Shown piece by piece: positions 1-7,239 of a DNA stretch of 7,493 bases. Under the pieces are notes generated by a model. The model was not told the origin of the DNA, searched no databases, and was given only the letters and a program-made list of their open reading frames with translations. Position 1 is the stretch's first letter; each line of letters opens with the position of its first letter. This DNA is from Legionella genomosp. 1 (GTDB taxonomy: Bacteria; Pseudomonadota; Gammaproteobacteria; Legionellales; Legionellaceae): assembly GCA_945901965.1 (NCBI GenBank), contig CAMDMN010000099.1, positions 1 to 7,493 of the forward strand. The letters are read 5' to 3'. The translations under genes and the position numbers were made by a program.

Positions 1-1926
1 AAAATTATCGGAATTGACTTAGGAACAACAAATTCATGCGTTGCGGTAATGGAAGGCGACAAGCCTAAAGTTATTGAAAATAGCGAAGGCCATCGTACAA
101 CTCCTTCTATTGTTGCATATGCTAAAGACGGAGAAGTTTTAGTAGGACAATCTGCAAAACGTCAAGCAGTTACCAATCCAAATGATACTCTATATGCTAT
201 TAAACGGCTTATTGGTCGTCGTTTTGATGATGCTGTGGTCCAAAAAGATATTAAAATGGTGCCATATAAAATTGTTAAAGCAGAGAATGGTGATGCTTGG
301 GTGCGAGTTAATAATGAAGATAAAGCTCCACCGCAAATATCAGCTGAAGTATTACGTAAGATGAAAAAAACAGCTGAAGAATATTTAGGCGAAGAAGTTA
401 AAGAAGCGGTAATTACAGTTCCTGCTTATTTTAATGATTCTCAGCGTCAAGCTACTAAAGATGCAGGAAGAATTGCAGGCCTTGAAGTTAAGCGTATTAT
501 CAATGAACCAACAGCGGCAGCTTTAGCTTATGGTATGGATAAAAAACGCGGTGATTCAGTTATTGCTGTTTATGACTTAGGTGGTGGTACGTTCGATATT
601 TCGATTATTGAAATAGCAGAAGTTGATGGTGAGCATCAATTTGAAGTATTATCGACTAATGGCGATACATTCCTTGGTGGTGAAGATTTTGACTTAGCTC
701 TTATTGAATATCTTGCTGCTGAGTTTAAAAAAGATTCAGGGATTGATTTGCATAGTGATCCATTAGCATTACAGCGTCTTAAAGATGCAGCTGAAAAAGC
801 TAAAATTGAATTATCTTCAGCACAACAAACTGATGTGAATTTACCATATATAACAGCTGATGCATCAGGTCCTAAACATTTAAATATTAAATTGACACGG
901 GCTAAACTTGAATCTTTAGTTGAGAAATTAGTTGAGCGAACAATAGCTCCTTGTAAAACAGCACTTAAAGATGCTGGTTTAACTGTGGCGCAGATTAATG
1001 AGGTTATTCTTGTTGGCGGGCAGTCTCGTATGCCTATGGTGCAAAAAACAGTTCAAGAGCTTTTCAATAAAGAGCCACGTAAAGATGTTAACCCAGATGA
1101 AGCGGTTGCAGTAGGCGCTGCTATTCAAGCTGCAGTTTTATCAGGAGAAGTAAAAGACATACTTTTACTAGATGTTACCCCACTATCTTTAGGAATAGAG
1201 ACTATGGGTGGAGTAATGACAAAGCTTATTGAAAAAAATACTACGATTCCAACAAAAGCAAATCAAGTATTTTCTACTGCTGATGATAATCAAACAGCAG
1301 TTACTGTACATGTATTGCAAGGTGAGCGCGAACAAGCTTCTGCTAATAAATCTCTTGGCAGATTTGATTTGTCAGATATTCCACCAGCTCCTCGTGGTAT
1401 GCCGCAAGTAGAAGTAACCTTTGATATTGATGCTAATGGTATTTTAAATGTATCAGCTAAAGATAAATCTACAGGCAAGGCTCAATCTATTGTTATTAAG
1501 GCATCAAGTGGTTTAAGTGATGAAGAAGTTGATGCTATGGTGCAAGATGCCAAAGCTCATGCTGAAGATGATAAGAAATTTAAAGAGTTAGCTGATCTCC
1601 GCAATCAGGCTGATAGCTTAATTCACAACTCTGAAAAATCATTAAAAGAGTTATCTTCAGAGTTATCAGAAGATGAGAGCAAAGGGTTTGAAACTGCAAT
1701 TTCTGAATTAAAGGACGCTGTTAAAGCTAATGATAAAGCTCAAATAGAAGCTAAACTAGCGGTGCTAACTGAAGCATCAGCTAAAATGGCTGAGCGTGTT
1801 AATGCGAAAAAAACAGCAGATGGTCAACCTAATGCTGATGCCAGTGAATCCGCAGAAGCTGCAAAGAGCGATGAGTCTGTCGTTGATGCTGAGTTTGAAG
1901 AAGTTAAGGATGATAAGAAAGAATAA
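1..1926 (+). CDS. dnaK: Molecular chaperone DnaK (Hsp70), start just outside window
   Basis: ATP-dependent cytoplasmic Hsp70 chaperone that binds exposed hydrophobic peptides; it works with DnaJ (encoded next) and the exchange factor GrpE. The window opens in frame on the phosphate-1 motif (IIGIDLGTTNSC), so 641 residues are present and probably only two are missing. Adding two to the window numbering puts key residues at their E. coli positions: Lys70, Glu171 (in NEPTAAA), Thr199 and Asp201 (in GGGTFD). Further on come the ILVGGQSRMP adenosine motif, the interdomain linker ILLLD beginning at 389, the substrate-binding beta domain, a helical lid, and a disordered acidic tail ending in the bacterial VVDAEFEEV signature. 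The reading frame has no breaks and ends with tandem stops TAA TAG. The next in-frame ATG (position 49) lies inside the ATPase domain and is not the start. Promoter and any heat-shock control lie upstream of the window. Confidence 0.98.
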   Translation, partial: KIIGIDLGTTNSCVAVMEGDKPKVIENSEGHRTTPSIVAYAKDGEVLVGQSAKRQAVTNPNDTLYAIKRLIGRRFDDAVVQKDIKMVPYKIVKAENGDAWVRVNNEDKAPPQISAEVLRKMKKTAEEYLGEEVKEAVITVPAYFNDSQRQATKDAGRIAGLEVKRIINEPTAAALAYGMDKKRGDSVIAVYDLGGGTFDISIIEIAEVDGEHQFEVLSTNGDTFLGGEDFDLALIEYLAAEFKKDSGIDLHSDPLALQRLKDAAEKAKIELSSAQQTDVNLPYITADASGPKHLNIKLTRAKLESLVEKLVERTIAPCKTALKDAGLTVAQINEVILVGGQSRMPMVQKTVQELFNKEPRKDVNPDEAVAVGAAIQAAVLSGEVKDILLLDVTPLSLGIETMGGVMTKLIEKNTTIPTKANQVFSTADDNQTAVTVHVLQGEREQASANKSLGRFDLSDIPPAPRGMPQVEVTFDIDANGILNVSAKDKSTGKAQSIVIKASSGLSDEEVDAMVQDAKAHAEDDKKFKELADLRNQADSLIHNSEKSLKELSSELSEDESKGFETAISELKDAVKANDKAQIEAKLAVLTEASAKMAERVNAKKTADGQPNADASESAEAAKSDESVVDAEFEEVKDDKKE

Positions 1927-1942
1927 TAGTCAATTATTGGGC

Positions 1943-1972
1943 GGGCGTATAGCTGCGCCCTATTTGTATTTA
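1943..1972 (+). terminator. GC hairpin between dnaK and dnaJ, possible attenuator
   Basis: A five-pair stem, GGGCG at 1943-1947 with CGCCC at 1956-1960, encloses an eight-base loop and is followed by TATTTGTATTTAT, a broken T-rich run. A second GGGCG at 1939-1943 offers an alternative register. It resembles a weak intrinsic terminator or mRNA-processing hairpin that would let dnaK be expressed above dnaJ while still allowing read-through. That function is inferred from position and shape only. Confidence 0.45.
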
Positions 1973-1992
1973 TAAAGTAGTGTGAGCAATCA

Positions 1993-3123
1993 ATGCAACA
2001 TGATTATTATGAGCTTCTTGGTGTTAGTCGTAGTGCTGATGAGGCGGAAATTAAAAAGGCATATCGTAAATTGGCAATGAAGCATCATCCTGATCGTAAT
2101 CCGGATGATGCGGCTTCTGAAGAAAAATTCAAAGAAATTCAAAAGGCTTATGCGATTTTATCTGATAAACAAAAACGTGCGGCCTATGATCAATTTGGTC
2201 ATGCTGGAGTAGATTCGTCTATGGGCGGAGGCCCTGGTGGTTTTGGTGGGTTTGGCGATGTTTTTGAAGATATTTTTGAAAATATCTTTTCAGGAGGCGG
2301 ACGTCGGCAACAGCGTCAATCACGTGGACAGCATGGTGCTGATCTACAATATAATTTACAGTTAACCTTAGAAGAAGCGGCCTTTGGTAAGCAGGTGGAA
2401 ATAACTGTTCCACGTCATGTTGCTTGTAAAACCTGTGATGCGACTGGCGCTAAAAAAGGTACTAAACCTAAAAAATGTGATACCTGTGATGGGATGGGAC
2501 AGGTGCGTATTCAACAAGGTTTTTTCTCTATTCAGCAAGGTTGTCCTACTTGTCATGGCGAAGGACAAGTTATTTCAGAAGCATGCTCTTCTTGCCATGG
2601 TCATGGTCGCGTTCGAGAATCAAAGAATTTAACAGTTAAGATTCCGGCGGGTGTTGATAATGGTGACCGCGTGCGTTTAACTGGCGAGGGTGAAGCTGGT
2701 ACTCATGGTGGATCAGCTGGTGATTTGTACGTGCAAGTTTCAGTTAAGCCTCATGCAATTTTTGAGCGTAATGGTAGTGATTTACATTGTGAGGTTCCGA
2801 TTAGCTTTGTAACAGCAGCGTTAGGCGGCTCTATTGAGGTACCTACTTTAGAAGGACGCGTAACTTTAAAAATTCCTGATGAAACTCAAACAGGAAAGAC
2901 ATTTCGCATGCGTAGCAAAGGGGTTAAATCTGTACGTGGTCATGCTACTGGTGATTTATTATGTAAGGTAGTAATTGAGACACCAGTTAATTTATCACGT
3001 GGACAAAAAGATACGTTAACGAAATTTCAAGAGTCATTAGAGTCTAAAAAAAGTACGCACTCACCGCGGTCAAGCTCGTGGTTTGATGGGGTGAAAAAAT
3101 TTTTTGAGGATATGAAGCTTTAA
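1993..3123 (+). CDS. dnaJ: Chaperone protein DnaJ (Hsp40, type I)
   Basis: Co-chaperone that delivers substrates to DnaK and stimulates its ATPase. At 376 residues it equals the usual bacterial length and has all four type I parts. The J domain occupies about 1-68, with HPD at 32-34. A Gly/Phe-rich stretch covers about 70-106, with the DVFEDIF segment inside. The zinc-binding centre at 145-205 has four cysteine pairs (145/148, 162/165, 184/187, 198/201). The C-terminal beta domains and dimerisation tail follow. The first zinc repeat reads CKTCDATG, with Ala where CXXCXGXG has Gly; both cysteines remain and the other three repeats are canonical. The chosen start gives MQHDYYELLGV, typical of the family, with only a weak ribosome-binding site (GTGAG, 1982-1986). 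It lies 66 bases after dnaK on the same strand, the standard dnaK-dnaJ pairing. Confidence 0.98.
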   Translation: MQHDYYELLGVSRSADEAEIKKAYRKLAMKHHPDRNPDDAASEEKFKEIQKAYAILSDKQKRAAYDQFGHAGVDSSMGGGPGGFGGFGDVFEDIFENIFSGGGRRQQRQSRGQHGADLQYNLQLTLEEAAFGKQVEITVPRHVACKTCDATGAKKGTKPKKCDTCDGMGQVRIQQGFFSIQQGCPTCHGEGQVISEACSSCHGHGRVRESKNLTVKIPAGVDNGDRVRLTGEGEAGTHGGSAGDLYVQVSVKPHAIFERNGSDLHCEVPISFVTAALGGSIEVPTLEGRVTLKIPDETQTGKTFRMRSKGVKSVRGHATGDLLCKVVIETPVNLSRGQKDTLTKFQESLESKKSTHSPRSSSWFDGVKKFFEDMKL

Positions 3124-3148
3124 TATATCTGCATATTTAAAATTGCAC

Positions 3149-3154
3149 TATAAT
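3149..3154 (+). promoter_or_regulatory. Candidate -10 box upstream of carA
   Basis: A perfect TATAAT lies 25 bases after the dnaJ stop. No good -35 hexamer sits at the right distance (best TCTGCA at 3128-3133, 15-base spacer). In so AT-rich a gap a chance match is quite possible. If real, the carA mRNA would carry a leader of about 250 bases containing the whole inverted repeat at 3213-3306. Confidence 0.2.
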
Positions 3155-3196
3155 TAGCGGATTTTACACGTTCGTTGTTATTACAGAAGTTTAAAA

Positions 3197-3214
3197 ACAT
3201 TCCAAATAGAATGT
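3197..3214. promoter_or_regulatory. 18-base dyad, ACATTC-N6-GAATGT
   Basis: Two perfect six-base half-sites are separated by six bases (CAAATA). The right half overlaps the first bases of the inverted repeat that starts at 3213, and a lone AGAATGTA recurs at 3255-3262. The shape suits a dimeric regulator, but the half-sites point the opposite way to the GAAT/ATTC halves of an ArgR box. It may equally be the edge of the repeat. No regulator can be named. Confidence 0.25.
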
Positions 3215-3306
3215 AGGGTGGGCAAAACGCAGTGTGCCCACCAGGAAGCGGCACAGAATGTAAAGTTAAATATTTTGGTGGGCACACTTAGTTTTGCCGA
3301 CCCTAC
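3213..3306. repeat. Imperfect inverted repeat of GTAGGGTGGGC type (REP/BIME-like)
   Basis: Two 30-base arms (3213-3242 and 3277-3306) are inverted copies matching at 27 of 30 positions, around a 34-base spacer. Each arm can also fold alone: GGTGGGCA at 3217-3224 pairs perfectly with TGCCCACC at 3235-3242, and the second arm does the same with one mismatch at 3299. The arms are far richer in GC than the surrounding gap. This paired-palindrome architecture is that of REP/BIME elements, which are dispersed and non-autonomous, and similar GTAGGGTGGGC units are, from memory, common between genes in many bacteria. There is no coding potential and no run of Ts after either hairpin, so classical termination is not evident. 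It fills the centre of the 290-base dnaJ-carA gap. Confidence 0.8.
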
Positions 3307-3400
3307 GATCAAATTGATGTAATAAAGTTACATTGGTACGTTTTTAAATTTATGTGATCTTGCCCTGTCTTCGCAACAATGATCATGCTAATTATTTATA

Positions 3401-3405
3401 AAGAG
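3401..3405 (+). promoter_or_regulatory. Ribosome-binding site that fixes the carA start
   Basis: AAGAG lies eight bases before the ATG at 3414. The alternative in-frame GTG start at 3405 overlaps this motif and has only AT-rich sequence ahead of it, so the ATG is preferred. Confidence 0.55.
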
Positions 3406-3413
3406 TGTTATTA

Positions 3414-4550
3414 ATGACTAATAAACCTACAATTTTAGTTCTAGCTGATGGCTCATGTTTTGAAGGTTTTGCTGTTGGTGCTAGTGGTGAAGGCGTTGGG
3501 GAGTTGGTATTTAATACAGCGATGACAGGTTATCAGGAAATGTTAACCGATCCTTCCTATGCGCGCCAAATTATCACCTTAACTACAGCTCATGTTGGCA
3601 ATACAGGATGTAATCTTGATGATAATGAATCATCAAGAGTTTGGGCAGCAGGCCTTGTTATGCATGATTGCGTGGCAGTTCCTAGTAATTATCGTTCAAC
3701 AATGTCACTACCTGATTGGCTTAAAAAACATGGTGTGGTTGCTATTTCAGGCATTGATACGCGCGAGCTTACATTACGGCTTCGTAAAGAGGGCGCAATA
3801 GGTGCTTGTGTTAGCACAAATGTTAAGCAAAAAGATAAGGCACTTGCCTTAGCAAAAGAGTTTAGTGGACTAAGTGGCGCTGATTTAGCTCGTGTTGTTT
3901 CAAGACAAACGGTTGAATGTTGGCATGAGGGGCAGGGTGAGTGGGCGAAACAATCATTAAAACTTAAATTTCATGTCGTCGTTTATGATTTTGGTGTTAA
4001 ACATACTATTTTACGAATTTTACATGATTTAGGTTGTCATTTAACTATAGTGCCTGCAGAAACCTCAGTAGAAAAAGTCCTCTCTTTAAACCCAGACGGT
4101 ATATTTTTATCTAATGGCCCTGGTGATCCAGAGGCCTGTGATTATGCTATTCGTGCAGTACAAGAATATTTAAAAATTGGTATTCCTTTATTTGGGATTT
4201 GTTTAGGATTTCAAATATTAGGATTAGCAACTGGTGCTAAATCATTAAAGATGAAATTTGGTCATCATGGTGCAAATCATCCTGTTATTGAGGTTGGTGG
4301 TGAAAATAGAGTTTTTATTACGAGTCAAAATCATGGTTTTGCAATTGATGAATCTTCATTACCATCATGTCTTACAGTTACTCATCGTTCTTTGTTTGAT
4401 CAAAGCTTACAGGGCATAAAACATTGTGAAAAGCCTGCTTTTGGTTTTCAAGGTCATCCGGAGGCAAGTCCTGGGCCACATGATCTTAAGGGTATTTTTA
4501 GTGAATTTATTGATTTAATTTCTAATTACCGTAAAACTACAACACCTTGA
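3414..4550 (+). CDS. carA: Carbamoyl-phosphate synthase, small (glutaminase) subunit
   Basis: Hydrolyses glutamine and passes ammonia to the CarB synthetase subunit, which makes carbamoyl phosphate for pyrimidine and arginine synthesis in the cytoplasm. From the ATG at 3414 the protein has 378 residues, close to the usual length of about 380. The N-terminal CarA domain (FNTAMTGYQE, TDPSY) covers roughly 1-150; a class I glutamine amidotransferase domain follows from about 190. The triad is present as Cys263 (in GICLG), His348 and Glu350 (in GHPEASPGPHD), and the oxyanion-loop motif NGPGDP is intact. One oddity is GICLGFQ, with Phe267 where CarA normally has His (GICLGHQ). A GTG nine bases upstream would add three residues and fits the ribosome-binding site worse. 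No carB follows; metK begins 65 bases later on the same strand, with no clear terminator between. Confidence 0.97.
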   Translation: MTNKPTILVLADGSCFEGFAVGASGEGVGELVFNTAMTGYQEMLTDPSYARQIITLTTAHVGNTGCNLDDNESSRVWAAGLVMHDCVAVPSNYRSTMSLPDWLKKHGVVAISGIDTRELTLRLRKEGAIGACVSTNVKQKDKALALAKEFSGLSGADLARVVSRQTVECWHEGQGEWAKQSLKLKFHVVVYDFGVKHTILRILHDLGCHLTIVPAETSVEKVLSLNPDGIFLSNGPGDPEACDYAIRAVQEYLKIGIPLFGICLGFQILGLATGAKSLKMKFGHHGANHPVIEVGGENRVFITSQNHGFAIDESSLPSCLTVTHRSLFDQSLQGIKHCEKPAFGFQGHPEASPGPHDLKGIFSEFIDLISNYRKTTTP

Positions 4551-4598
4551 TGTTAAAAGTTTAATACAGGAAATAATTGATATTTATTTAATTTTTAA

Positions 4599-4605
4599 AA
4601 GGGAG
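4599..4605 (+). promoter_or_regulatory. Ribosome-binding site of metK
   Basis: AAGGGAG ends ten bases before the metK ATG and is the strongest Shine-Dalgarno match in the window. A second purine run, AAGAG at 4609-4613, is too close to the ATG to serve. Confidence 0.6.
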
Positions 4606-4615
4606 TCTAAGAGTA

Positions 4616-5764
4616 ATGAAATTATCGCATGTTTTTACTTCAGAATCAGTTTCTGAAGGTCATCCTGATAAAATTGCTGATCAAATTTCTGACGCAATAT
4701 TGGATGCGATTATAGCGCAAGATCCTCGAGCACGTGTTGCTTGTGAGACTTTTGTGAAAACAGGTATGGTCTTAGTTGGTGGTGAAATAACAACCAAAGC
4801 ATGGGTTGATGTGGAAGAAATTACCCGAGGAGTTATTAAAGACATTGGTTATAATAGCTCGGAAATGGGGTTTGATTGGGAATCTTGTGCGGTATTATCA
4901 GCAATTGGTAAGCAGTCATCTGACATAGCTCAAGGCGTTGATAATGAGCAAACTAAACAATTAGGAGCAGGTGATCAAGGCTTAATGTTTGGTTATGCTA
5001 GTCGTGAAACCGATGTATTTATGCCAGCACCTATTGCTTACTCTCATCGACTTATGGAGCGTCAAGCAAAATTACGCAAAGAAGGAACCTTATCTTGGTT
5101 AAGGCCTGATGCAAAATGTCAGTTAACTTTAAATTATATTAATGGTAAGCCAGTATCTGTTGATACCGTAGTATTTTCGACTCAACATGCACCATCTATT
5201 AGTCATAGTGATTTAATAGAAGCTGTTCGTGAAGAAATCATAAAACCTGTCTTACCTGCTGATTGGTTGTTGCCAGATACACGTTATTTTATTAATCCTA
5301 CAGGACGTTTTGTTATTGGCGGACCACTAGGTGATTGCGGTCTAACCGGACGTAAAATTATTGTTGATACTTATGGTGGTATGGCGCGTCATGGTGGTGG
5401 CTGTTTCTCTGGAAAGGATCCATCAAAAGTTGATAGGTCAGCTGCATATGCGGCAAGACATGTGGCAAAAAACTTGGTTGCAGCAGGTATTGCTGATAAA
5501 TGTGAAATTCAAGTTTCATATGCTATTGGCGTAGCTGAGCCTACATCTATTTCTATTGAAACTTTTGGTACTGGACGCTTAGAAGATTCAACAATTATAG
5601 ATTTAATTAATACAAACTTTGATTTAACTCCGCAGGGAATAATAAATCATCATGATTTGCTGCGCCCAATATATCGTCGTACAGCGACTTATGGTCACTA
5701 TGGACGAGATGATTTTCCTTGGGAGCGTTTAGATAAAGTTGCACAATTGCAAAAGGCGCTTTAA
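4616..5764 (+). CDS. metK: S-adenosylmethionine synthetase (methionine adenosyltransferase)
   Basis: Makes S-adenosylmethionine from methionine and ATP, releasing phosphate and pyrophosphate; in characterised bacteria the enzyme is a cytoplasmic homotetramer needing magnesium and potassium. The 382 residues match the usual length of about 384. Visible motifs are SEGHPDKIADQISDA (GHPDK at 15-19), the GAGDQG hexapeptide at 117-122, INPTGRFVIGGP, and the phosphate-binding loop GGGCFSGKD at 260-268. Residue 263 is Cys where E. coli has Ala, a substitution I recall as tolerated in this signature. YAIGVAEPTS and the C-terminal HFPWE-like end (DFPWERLDK) are also present. The start is supported by MKLSHVFTSESV aligning with the family N-terminus and by AAGGGAG upstream. 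It is followed after 23 bases by ahcY, which acts on the by-product of MetK-dependent methylation, so co-transcription is likely. The 65-base leader is too short for a typical SAM riboswitch. Confidence 0.98.
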   Translation: MKLSHVFTSESVSEGHPDKIADQISDAILDAIIAQDPRARVACETFVKTGMVLVGGEITTKAWVDVEEITRGVIKDIGYNSSEMGFDWESCAVLSAIGKQSSDIAQGVDNEQTKQLGAGDQGLMFGYASRETDVFMPAPIAYSHRLMERQAKLRKEGTLSWLRPDAKCQLTLNYINGKPVSVDTVVFSTQHAPSISHSDLIEAVREEIIKPVLPADWLLPDTRYFINPTGRFVIGGPLGDCGLTGRKIIVDTYGGMARHGGGCFSGKDPSKVDRSAAYAARHVAKNLVAAGIADKCEIQVSYAIGVAEPTSISIETFGTGRLEDSTIIDLINTNFDLTPQGIINHHDLLRPIYRRTATYGHYGRDDFPWERLDKVAQLQKAL

Positions 5765-5787
5765 CCTAAAATTTTATGGGGAACTAA

Positions 5788-7101
5788 ATGATACAAGATA
5801 GAGAAGTTATTAAAAATAAAGATTCTAAAGTAGCTGACATGTCTCTTGCTGCATGGGGCAGGAAGGAAATTGCAATTGCTGAAACTGAAATGCCAGGACT
5901 TATGGCTCTTCGGGAAGAATTTGGTAAAGACAAACCACTGAAAGGTGCTCGTATTGCTGGTTGTTTGCATATGACTATTCAAACTGCGGTTTTAATTGAA
6001 ACATTAATCGCAATAGGTGCTGAAGTTAGATGGTCATCTTGTAACATATTTTCAACGCAAGATCAGGCAGCTGCTGCAATTGCTGCAGCTAATATTCCTG
6101 TCTTTGCCTGGAAAGGTGAAACTGAAGAGGAATATTGGTGGTGTGTTGAGCAAACCATACATGGGCCAAATGGCTGGACACCTAATATGATTCTTGATGA
6201 TGGCGGTGATTTAACCCAAGTAATTCATGAAAAATATCCTGAATTATTGCAAGATATCAAAGGAATTTCTGAAGAAACTACAACTGGCGTGGCAAGGCTT
6301 TATGAAATGGCTAAAAAAGGCCAATTAAAAGTTCCTGCTATCAATGTTAATGATGCTGTAACTAAATCAAAATTTGATAATCTCTATGGTTGTCGTGAGT
6401 CTTTACTAGATGGCTTAAAGCGTGCAACAGATGTGATGATTGCTGGTAAAGTTGCATTGATTCTTGGTTTTGGTGATGTTGGTAAGGGTTGTGCGCAAGC
6501 TTTACGTGGACAGGGTGCATCAGTTTTAATTGCAGAAATTGATCCTATTTGTGCGCTTCAAGCTGCGATGGAAGGTTATCGAGTAGTAACTTTAGATGAT
6601 GTAGCTGAGCAAGTAGATATAGTTGTTTCTGCTACTGGTAATTTCCATGTAGTTAGTCATGATCATATGAAACGCATGAAAAACCAGGCCATTCTTTGTA
6701 ATATTGGTCACTTTGATTCAGAAATTGATGTTCAAAGTTTACGTAAATATACATGGGATAATATCAAGCCGCAGGTTGATCATGTGATTTTCCCTGATGG
6801 TAAACGTATTATTCTTTTGGCTGAAGGTCGCCTTGTGAATTTAGGCTGCGCAACAGGTCATCCTAGTTTTGTAATGTCTGCATCTTTCACCAACCAAGTT
6901 TTAGCGCAAATAGAATTATTTTTACATGCGGAAAAATATGGTAATCAAGTATATGTATTGCCAAAACACTTAGATGAAAAAGTAGCAAGATTACATTTAG
7001 GCCGAATTGGGGCAAAGCTTACAAAGTTAACGCCTGAGCAAGCCACATACATTAACGTAGATATAAACGGACCTTACAAAGCCGATCAATATCGCTATTA
7101 A
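5788..7101 (+). CDS. ahcY: Adenosylhomocysteinase (S-adenosylhomocysteine hydrolase)
   Basis: NAD-dependent enzyme that reversibly splits S-adenosylhomocysteine into adenosine and homocysteine, relieving product inhibition of methyltransferases. At 437 residues it is the short form, like the animal enzyme of about 432, and lacks the roughly 40-residue insertion found in many proteobacterial versions. Catalytic positions are conserved: His61 (GCLHMT), Asp138 (LDDGGD), Glu163 (SEETTTG), Lys193, Asp197 and Asn198 (TKSKFDN), Cys202 and His308 (NIGHFD). The NAD-binding loop GFGDVGKG is at 227-234. The C-terminal tail GPYKADQYRY supplies the Lys and Tyr that reach into a neighbouring subunit's cofactor site in known structures. 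One deviation is SCNIFSTQDQ, with Gln93 where His is usual. The ATG follows GGGGA (5778-5782) by five bases. It sits 23 bases after metK, completing a SAM production and recycling pair. Confidence 0.98.
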   Translation: MIQDREVIKNKDSKVADMSLAAWGRKEIAIAETEMPGLMALREEFGKDKPLKGARIAGCLHMTIQTAVLIETLIAIGAEVRWSSCNIFSTQDQAAAAIAAANIPVFAWKGETEEEYWWCVEQTIHGPNGWTPNMILDDGGDLTQVIHEKYPELLQDIKGISEETTTGVARLYEMAKKGQLKVPAINVNDAVTKSKFDNLYGCRESLLDGLKRATDVMIAGKVALILGFGDVGKGCAQALRGQGASVLIAEIDPICALQAAMEGYRVVTLDDVAEQVDIVVSATGNFHVVSHDHMKRMKNQAILCNIGHFDSEIDVQSLRKYTWDNIKPQVDHVIFPDGKRIILLAEGRLVNLGCATGHPSFVMSASFTNQVLAQIELFLHAEKYGNQVYVLPKHLDEKVARLHLGRIGAKLTKLTPEQATYINVDINGPYKADQYRY

Positions 7102-7128
7102 TATGTAGCCTGGGTGCAGTCCGTGTAG

Positions 7129-7159
7129 CCTTGATGCAGCGCAGCGTAATCAAGGTTTT
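7129..7159 (+). terminator. Hairpin plus T run after ahcY
   Basis: CCTTGAT at 7129-7135 pairs with ATCAAGG at 7149-7155 across a 13-base loop and is followed directly by TTTT (7156-7159). It begins 28 bases after the ahcY stop, so the left arm of the long inverted repeat probably ends the ahcY transcript. The short T run makes efficiency uncertain. Confidence 0.5.
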
Positions 7160-7202
7160 CATTCCCAAAAAACAAAGACCACCGATATCCCTAGATCTTT
7201 CG

Positions 7203-7239
7203 TTTAAATAAACCTTGATTACGCTGCGCTGCATCAAGG
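7203..7239 (-). terminator. Hairpin plus T-rich run after the peroxiredoxin gene
   Basis: On the minus strand the right repeat arm gives CCTTGAT (7239-7233) pairing with ATCAAGG (7219-7213), followed by TTTATTTAAA (7212-7203). It lies 68 bases past the minus-strand stop codon at 7307-7309. Together with the mirror-image hairpin at 7129-7159 it would let one element stop transcription from both sides. Confidence 0.45.

Noticed and set aside
2425..2448. Loss of the first DnaJ zinc site (CKTCDATG)
   Set aside because: Both cysteines are present; only the turn glycine is replaced by alanine, so zinc binding is probably kept.
3124..3413. ArgR or PurR operator controlling carA
   Set aside because: The only dyad has its GAAT/ATTC halves in the reverse order for ArgR, and I found no PurR-like palindrome.
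3405..3413. GTG at 3405 as the carA start
   Set aside because: It overlaps the apparent ribosome-binding site and would add MLL, which is not part of the conserved CarA N-terminus.
4551..4615. A SAM-responsive riboswitch before metK, or an SAH riboswitch before ahcY (5765-5787)
   Set aside because: The gaps are 65 and 23 bases, too short for the usual folds, and no conserved stem set is visible.
5761..5982. A 73-codon open frame on the minus strand opposite the start of ahcY
   Set aside because: It is antisense to a strongly conserved coding region; its codons simply mirror those of AhcY.
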